Positions 1-5,083 of a stretch of 7,171 nucleotides of DNA are shown here, in pieces. Made by a program: the position numbers and the translations under genes. Every line of letters begins with the position of its first letter. Positions within the stretch are counted from its first letter, which is position 1. The notes under the pieces were generated by a model. That model was given only the letters and a program-made list of their open reading frames with translations, had not been told where the DNA came from and made no database searches. The stretch comes from an uncultured Collinsella sp. (GTDB taxonomy: Bacteria; Actinomycetota; Coriobacteriia; Coriobacteriales; Coriobacteriaceae): assembly GCA_900550185.1 (NCBI GenBank), contig URRN01000105.1, positions 1-7,171 of the forward strand. Direction: 5' to 3'.

Positions 1-475
1 CGCGTCCGCAGTCGCGCTTGGTCTCGGTCTCGTGGAGCGGGCCGATGCCCAGGTAGTCGACCAGGCTCATGTCGGCGGTCTTGACGTATTCGAGCATCTC
101 CTCGCAGCGGGCCGAAAGGCCCACGATGGCGTCGGGGCCCAGCAGCTTGCGACAGACCTCGACGGGAATGTCGCTCTGGCCTACGTGCACGCCGTCGACG
201 GCAATGCCCTGCTCGCGCGCGGCGAGTACACAGTCCAGACGGTCGTCGATTAACAGGGCGACCTGACCGGTCTTGCCGGCCTGTGCGATTGCCTGCGCGG
301 CGTCGCCGGTCAGCGCAATGATCTCGCGGGCGCTTGCCACCTTGGAGCGCACCTGGATGCAGGTAAAGCCGGCGTCGAGTGCCTGGGCCACCACATCGCC
401 CACGGGGCGCCCGAGCGTGTTTTCGGGGCCGAGCACCAGATAGGCCGAGATATCAAGGTTGTCGCGGATGCTCAT
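1..475 (-). CDS. thiE: Thiamine-phosphate synthase ThiE, C-terminus beyond the window
   Basis: ThiE condenses HMP-pyrophosphate with hydroxyethylthiazole phosphate to give thiamine monophosphate in the cytoplasm. The ATG at 475-473 is preceded by AGGAGGA six bases upstream and overlaps the previous gene's TGA as ATGA. The frame stays open for 158 residues to the window edge; the family is usually about 210-220, so roughly a quarter is missing. Visible family motifs are IQVRSK (residues 40-45, the pyrophosphate-binding Q-x-R-x-K), LIDDR (75-79, usually L-I-N-D-R, so Asn is replaced by Asp), GVHVGQSD (95-102), GLS (119-121) and TETK (150-153) after GIGP. This is the TIM-barrel thiamine synthase order. 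The Asn-to-Asp change and the lack of the usual His after GLS are mild departures. It is the third gene of the thi operon and shares its riboswitch control. A thiD gene may follow outside the window, but that cannot be seen. Confidence 0.93.
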   Translation of the reverse strand, partial: MSIRDNLDISAYLVLGPENTLGRPVGDVVAQALDAGFTCIQVRSKVASAREIIALTGDAAQAIAQAGKTGQVALLIDDRLDCVLAAREQGIAVDGVHVGQSDIPVEVCRKLLGPDAIVGLSARCEEMLEYVKTADMSLVDYLGIGPLHETETKRDCGR

Positions 476-813
476 CGTGCTTCCTCCTGTTTCTTGATCT
501 GTGCTTCCATGCGCTCGAGCTTGCCGGTCATGGTGTCGGTAAATCCGGGTCGAATATCGGCTTTGAGTACGACTTCGGTGCGGATGCCCTTGCTCGCCAA
601 CACAAAGGTTGCGTCGCGCACGACCTGCATGACCTCGTCCCAGTCGCCCTCGATCTCGGTGAACATCGAGGTGGTGCGGTTGGGAAGGCCGCTCTCGCGA
701 ATGACGCGAACGACCTCGGCGACCTCGGCGGAGAGTTCATCGCCGGTGCCGCACGGGGCGATGGCCACGGCGACGAGCGTGTTCATGCCGGTATTGGTTG
801 CGGGCTCGGACAT
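472..813 (-). CDS. Thiamine-binding protein of the MTH1187/YkoF family
   Basis: This is a 113-residue cytoplasmic protein with no signal peptide or membrane segment. It matches the MTH1187/YkoF-type domain (formerly DUF77, now called Thiamine_BP). It has a first strand ending in APCGTGDELS (residues 19-28), then VAEVVRVIRESGLP (31-44), the hallmark EGDWDEV (55-61), a helix, and a last strand RTEVVLKADIR (78-88) before a charged C-terminal helix. The domain is a ferredoxin-like fold that usually multimerises. Family members bind thiamine or HMP, and no catalytic activity is established. The ATG at 813-811 lies three bases after the thiM stop, with GAGGAGG inside the end of thiM, so translation is probably coupled. 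A later in-frame ATG (residue 10, base 786) is closer to the usual family start but has no ribosome binding site. The last codon overlaps the thiE start. Its place between thiM and thiE supports a role as a thiamine or precursor carrier or sensor; the exact role is inferred. Confidence 0.85.
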   Translation of the reverse strand: MSEPATNTGMNTLVAVAIAPCGTGDELSAEVAEVVRVIRESGLPNRTTSMFTEIEGDWDEVMQVVRDATFVLASKGIRTEVVLKADIRPGFTDTMTGKLERMEAQIKKQEEAR

Positions 814-816
814 GGC

Positions 817-1656
817 TTATGCCTCCTCGAGCTCGAGCTGGTTGTTGGCGATGTCTTGGGCGGTCGCGCGGTAGAGCTCGTCGATAAAGGCCACCTTAAA
901 GCTTGCCGGGGCATCGGCGACAGCGGCGGCACGCGTGCCGGCAACGTTGTAGACCGCGGTACCGCAGACTGCCGCCGTAAACGGATCGGTGACGCAGGCG
1001 TACACGGCCAGCACGCCGCCCTGCGAGCAGCCGCAGCCGGTGATCTTTGACATGAGCGGGCTGCCGCCGTGGGACTTGGCCACCGTCGTGCCGTCGGTGG
1101 CCAGGTCGACTTCGCCCGAGACCACTACGGCGCCGCCGGTGTAACGGGCGAGCGCCACGGCGGCATCGCGGGCGGCGTCGACCGTGTCGGTGGTATCGAC
1201 ACCGCGCACGCGGCTCAGATCAGCCGCCTCGCCCTCAAGACCCCACAGGCCGGCGAGCGCGATGATCTCGGAGGCGTTGCCGCGCACGATGGCGGGCTTG
1301 TACTGCTTGAGCTCGTTTACCAGCTGGGTGCGCAGGCTGCCGATGCCCAGGCCCACCGGATCGAGCACCCAGGGCTTGCCGGCGTCGTGTGCCGCCTTGG
1401 CCGCGCGGGGAATCGTCTGCTCGTAGATGGGGAAGAGCGTGCCCATGTTGAGATAGATGGCGCCGCCGCCGGCAACGAGTGCCTCGCCCTCGTCGGGCAG
1501 ATAGACCATGGCGGCCGAACCGCCCACGGCGAGCTGCGCGTTGGCGACAAAGTCGATCGTCACCGTGTTGGTGATGGAGCCGGCCATCGGATTGGTGGCG
1601 CGAATCTCCTCCACGGCCTTGACCATATGTTGCTTAAGCTGCTCCGAATCAATCAC
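817..1656 (-). CDS. thiM: Hydroxyethylthiazole kinase ThiM
   Basis: ThiM phosphorylates the thiamine thiazole (4-methyl-5-beta-hydroxyethylthiazole) with ATP, a salvage step that feeds ThiE. The 279-residue product is close to the family's usual 260-275. Motifs run in family order: the SITNTVTIDFVAN substrate-site segment near residues 27-39, AVGGSAAM (43-50), VLDPVGLG (97-104), RGNASEI (125-131), and TGCGC (206-210), where C210 matches the catalytic Cys of the T-G-T-G-C anion hole. I chose the GTG at 1656-1654 because AAGGAGG lies eight bases upstream. An upstream ATG at 1770 would put translation through the riboswitch and its terminator and cannot be right. The internal ATG at residue 11 lacks a good ribosome binding site. 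The start GTG follows the riboswitch terminator directly, so the gene is first in a riboswitch-controlled operon. thiC and thiG are not seen here, and the set fits salvage more than full synthesis. Confidence 0.94.
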   Translation of the reverse strand: MIDSEQLKQHMVKAVEEIRATNPMAGSITNTVTIDFVANAQLAVGGSAAMVYLPDEGEALVAGGGAIYLNMGTLFPIYEQTIPRAAKAAHDAGKPWVLDPVGLGIGSLRTQLVNELKQYKPAIVRGNASEIIALAGLWGLEGEAADLSRVRGVDTTDTVDAARDAAVALARYTGGAVVVSGEVDLATDGTTVAKSHGGSPLMSKITGCGCSQGGVLAVYACVTDPFTAAVCGTAVYNVAGTRAAAVADAPASFKVAFIDELYRATAQDIANNQLELEEA

Positions 1657-1664
1657 TGCACATG

Positions 1665-1671
1665 CCTCCTT
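1665..1671 (-). promoter_or_regulatory. Ribosome binding site of thiM
   Basis: AAGGAGG on the minus strand, eight bases before GTG, decides the thiM start. Flanking ATGCC (1672-1676) and GGCAT (1662-1666) could pair and hold most of this site in a small hairpin. Confidence 0.8.
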
Positions 1672-1678
1672 GGCATAG

Positions 1679-1709
1679 AAAAGGGGCGCTGTGCATAGAC
1701 AGCGCCCCT
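1679..1709 (-). terminator. Intrinsic terminator of the TPP riboswitch expression platform
   Basis: The minus strand carries a perfect 10-bp GC-rich stem, GGGGCGCTGT paired with ACAGCGCCCC, extended by one A-T pair. It has a six-base loop and runs straight into TTTT. It sits just after the TPP aptamer and before the thiM ribosome binding site. This is the usual place for a terminator that forms when TPP is bound and stops transcription of the thi operon. Confidence 0.9.
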
Positions 1710-1718
1710 GTAAAGGCG

Positions 1719-1814
1719 GCATGCTCCCTACGCCAGCATTAACTGACAGGTTCAAAGGATTGGGCCCCATGCCCTCTCAGCCTTGTGGTTTGCACCGCCG
1801 GCACTCCCGCATCG
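1719..1814 (-). ncRNA. TPP riboswitch (THI element) aptamer
   Basis: Read on the minus strand, this leader holds the conserved parts of the thi box in order. It starts with GATGCGGGAGTGCC, then GGCTGAGAGGG (CTGAGA at 1775-1780, the HMP-binding pyrimidine sensor loop), CCTTTGAACCTG (1747-1758, the pyrophosphate-sensor arm), and GGCGTAGGGAGCAT (about 1721-1734), which closes P1 by pairing GCAT with ATGC. TPP binding would favour the terminator directly downstream and reduce expression of thiM, the thiamine-binding gene and thiE. The boundaries are set by the P1 pairing and may be a few bases off. Confidence 0.95.
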
Positions 1815-1829
1815 AATCTGTTGCTCCCT

Positions 1830-1858
1830 ATACTAGCGCACCTGCCAAATAGAGACAG
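1830..1858 (-). promoter_or_regulatory. Candidate promoter of the thi operon
   Basis: The minus strand has TAGTAT (1835-1830) as a -10-like hexamer. A weak -35 candidate, CTGTCT (1858-1853), lies 17 bases upstream inside the left arm of the inverted repeat. Transcription would start near 1823, about nine bases before the riboswitch P1 stem, which is where a start is needed. The -35 matches consensus at only three of six bases, so the placement rests mainly on the -10 and its position. Confidence 0.45.
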
Positions 1859-1941
1859 GTTTATTTTGGCAGGTGGCAATTGGGGCGTTGCATTTTCCCA
1901 GATAAAACCTGCCAAAATAAACCTGTCCCTTATTGGCAGGT
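1840..1941. repeat. 102-bp imperfect inverted repeat, REP/MITE-like
   Basis: The left arm (1840-1874) and right arm (1907-1941) are each 35 bases and are reverse complements at 32 of 35 positions; the inner 21 bases of each arm match perfectly. A 32-base centre (1875-1906) separates them. Each arm is itself a small dyad, because ACCTGCCA opens and TGGCAGGT closes it. Four copies therefore alternate at 1840, 1867, 1907 and 1934. The unit can fold as one long stem or as two 9-10-bp hairpins with loops of about 15-17 bases. It contains no gene; a frame that runs through its right half into the next gene is an artefact. The form resembles paired REP elements or a short non-autonomous element. It could instead be an operator between the divergent thi and HAD transcripts. 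No target-site duplication is obvious. Confidence 0.75.
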
Positions 1942-1950
1942 CGTTACAAT
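1922..1950 (+). promoter_or_regulatory. Candidate promoter of the HAD-lysR pair
   Basis: TACAAT (1945-1950) is a five-of-six match to the -10 consensus. It starts three bases beyond the right arm of the inverted repeat. CCTGTC (1922-1927), 17 bases upstream, is a poor -35 and lies in the repeat. The arrangement mirrors the thi promoter on the other side. It would give a 5' leader of about 20 bases before the HAD start. Confidence 0.4.
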
Positions 1951-1978
1951 GGATACGGTGAAAATGACGGGGGACTCT

Positions 1979-2887
1979 ATGATCAAACTTGTGCTGACCG
2001 ATATGGACGATACGCTGATTCCAGCCGGGCATGACGGCGCCAGCGACTACGCCATCGAGGGCATTCATGCCATGCAGGCGGCGGGTCTGCACTTTGGCCC
2101 GGTTTCGGGTCGCCAGCCGTCCGCGATGGGCTGGATGTTCAAAAATCGTTCCGAGTGCTTCTCGACTGGCGCGTTCTGTAACGGCCAGGTGATGTTTGTC
2201 GACGGCGAGGTTGTTGCCTCCCGTGCGAGCGACAACGGTGCCCTCATGCGTCTTGCCGACTATCTTGAGCAAGAGACCGACGATACCTATCTGAAGGTCT
2301 ATAGCCTGGGCGATGACTTTTGGGGCAACGATGCCTATTGCGTGACGAGTGATCCCGAGCGCGTTCGTCGCGCCATGGAGTCGGGCGGCAACGCATGGCT
2401 CAAAGGCGAAGAGGCCCCGTGCCGTCCCGTCGTCGATGACGCGCCGGTGTTCAAGGCGAATATCTGGAGTGCCCGTTCGCGTGAGGAGCTCGCGGAGCTA
2501 CGCGAGCGCGTTGCCGCTGAGGTGCCGGAACTCTCGCTCGTGTTTCCCAACAACCGAGTGCGCCTGTTCGACATCCTTCCGGCTGGTTGGGACAAGGGCT
2601 GCGCTGCGCTGGAGCTAGCGCGCGCTTTGGGTCTGACGCCCGATGAGGTGGCCGTATTTGGCGATTCCGATAACGATTTGCCCATGATCGATGCCGTTCC
2701 CAACTCCGTTGCAGTCGCCAATGCCAACGAGGCTGTCACGGCTGCCGCGCGCTGGCATATCGGCGCTGCGGCAGACGATGCGGTTGCCGGGGCTTTGCAT
2801 CAGATTGCCGCTTGCGCCGCGACGGGGGAGATGCCGCCGTTTATGCGCCTGCCGGGTACTGCCGACGCGAATCTCACGAACAGCTAA
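1979..2887 (+). CDS. Cof-type HAD-IIB family phosphatase
   Basis: The 302-residue cytoplasmic hydrolase probably removes phosphate from a small sugar-phosphate or cofactor-like substrate using Mg2+ and an aspartyl-phosphate intermediate. All four HAD motifs are present: DMDDT (residues 8-12, nucleophile D8 and acid/base D10), S43 in PVSGR (41-45), K206 in GWDKG (203-207), and GDSDND (228-233) with metal-binding acidic residues. The large insert between motifs II and III (about 46-200) is the C2B cap of the Cof/IIB class. Length is slightly above the usual 260-290 because of a C-terminal tail after about residue 280. The ATG at 1979 follows GGGGGA five bases upstream. In-frame ATGs at 1880 and 1949 are rejected because they fall inside the inverted repeat and in the promoter. 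Its stop codon overlaps the lysR ribosome binding site. The substrate is unknown. E. coli Cof hydrolyses HMP-PP, so a thiamine link is possible given the divergent thi operon, but this is only context. Confidence 0.88.
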   Translation: MIKLVLTDMDDTLIPAGHDGASDYAIEGIHAMQAAGLHFGPVSGRQPSAMGWMFKNRSECFSTGAFCNGQVMFVDGEVVASRASDNGALMRLADYLEQETDDTYLKVYSLGDDFWGNDAYCVTSDPERVRRAMESGGNAWLKGEEAPCRPVVDDAPVFKANIWSARSREELAELRERVAAEVPELSLVFPNNRVRLFDILPAGWDKGCAALELARALGLTPDEVAVFGDSDNDLPMIDAVPNSVAVANANEAVTAAARWHIGAAADDAVAGALHQIAACAATGEMPPFMRLPGTADANLTNS

Positions 2888-2897
2888 GGAGACAGCC

Positions 2898-3794
2898 ATG
2901 AAGCTCCAGCAGCTCAGATATGTCGTCAAAGTTGCCGAATGCGGCAGCATTACCGAGGCCTCGCGCCGGCTCTTTGTATCGCAGCCTTCGATTACCGCGT
3001 CGATTCGCGATCTCGAAAACGAGATGGGTGTGCACATCTTTGAGCGCACCAACAAGGGCGTCATTGTGTCCGAGGAAGGCGAGACCTTCTTGGGCTATGC
3101 GCGCCAGGTACTCGACCAGGCCGACCTGCTCGAGGGCAAGTACAAGGGCGCATCCGAGCAGGTGCCGCACTTTAGTGTGAGCTGCCAGCATTATTCCTTT
3201 GCCGTCAACGCGTTTGTCGACGTGATCCGCGAGTTCGATGCCGCGCGCTACGACTTCACCCTGCGCGAGGAGCAGACTCACGAGATTATCGAGGATGTCG
3301 CGCATATGAAAAGCGAACTGGGCATCCTGTACTTATCCGAGCATAACCGCGAGGTCATCGAGCGCATGCTGGTGGCCAACGAGCTCGTGTTCGAAGGACT
3401 CTTCTGCGCCACGCCGCATGTCTTCGTCTGCGCCGACCATCCGCTGGCGGACCGCTCCAGCGTGACGCTCGAGGATCTGGAAGACTACCCGTTCCTGTCC
3501 TACGAGCAGGGCAGCTACAACTCGTTTTACTATTCCGAGGAGCTGACCTCGACGTTCGAGCGTCGCAAAAATATCCGCGTGCGCGACCGTGCGACGTTGT
3601 TCAACCTGGCCATGGGCCTCAACGGCTACACGGTATGCTCGGGCGTGATCAGCCACGAGCTCAACGGCCCCGGCATTATCTCGATTCCGCTCGACGTGGA
3701 CGAGTACATGGAGATTGGCATCATCACGCGCAAGAACACGACGCTCACGCGCTACGGCCGGGCCTATATCGACGCGATTCGTCAGCATATCTAG
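2898..3794 (+). CDS. LysR-family transcriptional regulator
   Basis: The 298-residue protein has normal LysR-type length and layout. An N-terminal winged helix-turn-helix begins MKLQQLRYVVKVAECGS, with the recognition region ASRRLFVSQPSITASIRDLE (residues 21-40) and wing FERTNKG (48-54). A linker helix follows (about 60-85), then a periplasmic-binding-like effector domain (about 91-298). Such proteins bind DNA as dimers or tetramers and respond to a small co-inducer. The ATG at 2898 is chosen because AAGGAG (2886-2891) ends six bases upstream and the alignment to the family starts exactly there; the frame is open further upstream but only inside the HAD gene. The ribosome binding site overlaps the HAD stop codon, so the two genes are probably co-transcribed and coupled. 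The downstream spacer contains a T-N11-A dyad before a MetE-like gene, so that gene is the likely target. A MetR-like role is an inference; the effector cannot be read from the sequence. Confidence 0.93.
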   Translation: MKLQQLRYVVKVAECGSITEASRRLFVSQPSITASIRDLENEMGVHIFERTNKGVIVSEEGETFLGYARQVLDQADLLEGKYKGASEQVPHFSVSCQHYSFAVNAFVDVIREFDAARYDFTLREEQTHEIIEDVAHMKSELGILYLSEHNREVIERMLVANELVFEGLFCATPHVFVCADHPLADRSSVTLEDLEDYPFLSYEQGSYNSFYYSEELTSTFERRKNIRVRDRATLFNLAMGLNGYTVCSGVISHELNGPGIISIPLDVDEYMEIGIITRKNTTLTRYGRAYIDAIRQHI

Positions 3795-3830
3795 GCTGCT
3801 GTGCTCCGCACGGTTCAAGTCTCTTTATGA

Positions 3831-3863
3831 CAGTCCAGACTGATATAGGAAGCATCTATATCA
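3831..3863. promoter_or_regulatory. Candidate LysR operator upstream of the MetE-like gene
   Basis: TGATATAG (3841-3848) and CTATATCA (3856-3863) are perfect 8-bp inverted arms around a 7-base centre. The inner part reads T3846-N11-A3858, the classical LysR-box geometry. A smaller dyad, CAGTC-CA-GACTG (3831-3842), abuts it upstream. A -10-like TATATT lies at 3878-3883 with no good -35, and the dyad covers the -35 position, which fits an activator-dependent promoter. Binding by the adjacent LysR protein is inferred from position and symmetry. Confidence 0.55.
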
Positions 3864-3877
3864 AACTGTTATAAACG

Positions 3878-3883
3878 TATATT
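3878..3883 (+). promoter_or_regulatory. Candidate -10 of the MetE-like gene
   Basis: TATATT lies in an AT-rich stretch (3857-3887) of an otherwise GC-rich window. The transcript would start near 3890, about 60 bases before the ATG. The hexamer 17 bases upstream, TCTATA (3855-3860), is a weak -35 and part of the dyad. Confidence 0.35.
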
Positions 3884-3895
3884 TTACGATGGTCA

Positions 3896-3909
3896 TATGA
3901 GCGCTCATA
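3896..3909. promoter_or_regulatory. Second palindrome before the MetE-like gene
   Basis: TATGAGCGCTCATA is a perfect 14-bp palindrome without spacer, and TCATATGA (3893-3900) overlaps its left half. It would lie just downstream of the predicted transcription start. It could be an operator for a second regulator or a second site for the LysR protein. The match to a known operator is not recognised. Confidence 0.4.
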
Positions 3910-3949
3910 CTCTGTCCCAGTAAAGCAACCAATGCAAAGGGAGATATCT

Positions 3950-5083
3950 ATGAGCACTTCGATTCAACCGAACGCGCCGTTTCGCGCCGATATTGTCGGC
4001 AGCTTTCTTCGTCCGCAGGCTGTAAAGGACGCCCGTGCCGCCTATGTCGCGGGTAAACTCGACGCTTCCGGCCTTAAGGCCGTCGAGGACGATGCCATTC
4101 GCGATTTGGTGGCAAAGCAGAAGGCCGCCGGCCTGCAGGTCATCACCGATGGTGAGTTTCGCCGCAGCTACTGGCACCTCGATTTTATGTGGGGCCTTAA
4201 CGGCATTGAACGCCGTGCCTCGCGTACGGGTTATATGTTCCACGACGAGGAGACCACAGCCGACACCGCCGTGGTAACCGGCCCCATTAGCGGCGAGAAC
4301 CATCCGTTCGTCGAGCACTTTAAATTTGTCAAGGCGCTCGAGGGGGAGGGCCAGGTCGCGCGGCAAACCATTCCGGCGCCGATCCAGACGTTCTCCGAAG
4401 TCACGCTCGACCGCTGCGACGGCCAGCAGGAGAGCCTGCGCGCTGTCTATAAGACCGATGAGGAACTTGCCGACGCCATCGCAGCCGCTTATCGCACGGT
4501 GATCGCCGACCTGTACGCAGCAGGCTGCCGCAACATCCAGTTTGATGACTGCACCTGGGGCATCTACTGCGACACCGATTTTGTCGCCAAAACCGGCATG
4601 AGCCCGGTCGACCTGCAAAAGGTAAGCGAGCTGGGCGTGGCGCTCAACAATGCCGCCATCGCGGACAAGCCCGACGATCTGGTCATCAACACGCATGTGT
4701 GCCGCGGCAACTACCACTCCACCTATGCCTTCGAGGGCGGCTATGACCCCATCGCGCCGTACCTGTTCGCAAACGAGGATGTCGATGCATTTTACCTGGA
4801 GTTCGATACGCCGCGCGCCGGCGGTTTTGAGCCGCTCAAGTACGTTGCCCCGGGCAAGAAGGTCGTGCTGGGCTTGGTAACCACCAAGGCGGCAGAGCTC
4901 GAGAACGAGGATGTTATCGTCGAGCGCATCCGTGAAGCCGCAAAGTACGTGCCGCTCGAGAACCTGTATCTGTCGCCTCAGTGCGGCTTTGCCAGCTGCG
5001 AGATTGGCAACAAGCTGACCGAGGATGAGCAATGGGCAAAGATCGCGCTGGTCAAGCGCATTGCCGAGCGCGTTTGGAAATAG
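3950..5083 (+). CDS. MetE-like cobalamin-independent methionine synthase domain protein, YxjG/YxjH type
   Basis: The 377-residue cytoplasmic protein is a single TIM-barrel unit like the catalytic half of MetE. MetE transfers a methyl group to homocysteine with a zinc-activated thiol. Family hallmarks are DIVGSFLRP (residues 14-22), ITDGEFRRSYWHLDF (65-79), QFDD (197-200), HVCRGN (249-254), LEFD (283-286) and LSPQCGF (341-347). The zinc ligands H249, C251, E284 and C345 are all present, so the active site looks intact. The N-terminal half of full MetE (about 750 residues) is missing, as in B. subtilis YxjG and YxjH. The methyl donor is therefore not certain, and database names such as 5-methyltetrahydropteroyltriglutamate-homocysteine methyltransferase may overstate it. 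The ATG at 3950 follows AAAGGGAG six bases upstream; an ATG at 3932 lies before that site and is rejected. The upstream LysR gene and dyads suggest its regulator. No S-box or T-box leader is seen. Confidence 0.85.
   Translation: MSTSIQPNAPFRADIVGSFLRPQAVKDARAAYVAGKLDASGLKAVEDDAIRDLVAKQKAAGLQVITDGEFRRSYWHLDFMWGLNGIERRASRTGYMFHDEETTADTAVVTGPISGENHPFVEHFKFVKALEGEGQVARQTIPAPIQTFSEVTLDRCDGQQESLRAVYKTDEELADAIAAAYRTVIADLYAAGCRNIQFDDCTWGIYCDTDFVAKTGMSPVDLQKVSELGVALNNAAIADKPDDLVINTHVCRGNYHSTYAFEGGYDPIAPYLFANEDVDAFYLEFDTPRAGGFEPLKYVAPGKKVVLGLVTTKAAELENEDVIVERIREAAKYVPLENLYLSPQCGFASCEIGNKLTEDEQWAKIALVKRIAERVWK

Noticed and set aside
379..1698. Long plus-strand open frames opposite the thi genes
   Set aside because: The minus strand encodes recognisable ThiE, thiamine-binding protein and ThiM in the same place. 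The plus frames are Gly/Ala/Arg-rich and resemble no family.
1740..1760. GACAGGTT shared by the riboswitch and the adjacent inverted repeat
   Set aside because: In the riboswitch these bases belong to the conserved TPP aptamer. The 8-base match to the repeat is short and looks coincidental.
1657..1770. N-terminal extension of thiM to an ATG at 1770
   Set aside because: The extension would translate part of the TPP aptamer and the terminator and has no homologous residues. The GTG at 1656 has an ideal ribosome binding site.
1840..1941. CRISPR array
   Set aside because: The repeated boxes alternate in orientation, with unequal, non-spacer-like gaps, and no cas genes are present.
1880..1978. 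N-terminal extension of the HAD phosphatase
   Set aside because: The first 33 residues come from the inverted repeat and the promoter spacer. The conserved protein begins with MIKLVLTDMDDT at 1979.
2691..2897. 69-residue N-terminal extension of the LysR protein
   Set aside because: It lies inside the HAD gene in another frame and is Arg/Pro-rich. The LysR domain starts at the ATG at 2898 with a good ribosome binding site.
3795..3949. S-box (SAM) or T-box riboswitch before the MetE-like gene
   Set aside because: The spacer is only 155 bases. I see no SAM-I core, T-box sequence or terminator/antiterminator pair, only DNA-type dyads.
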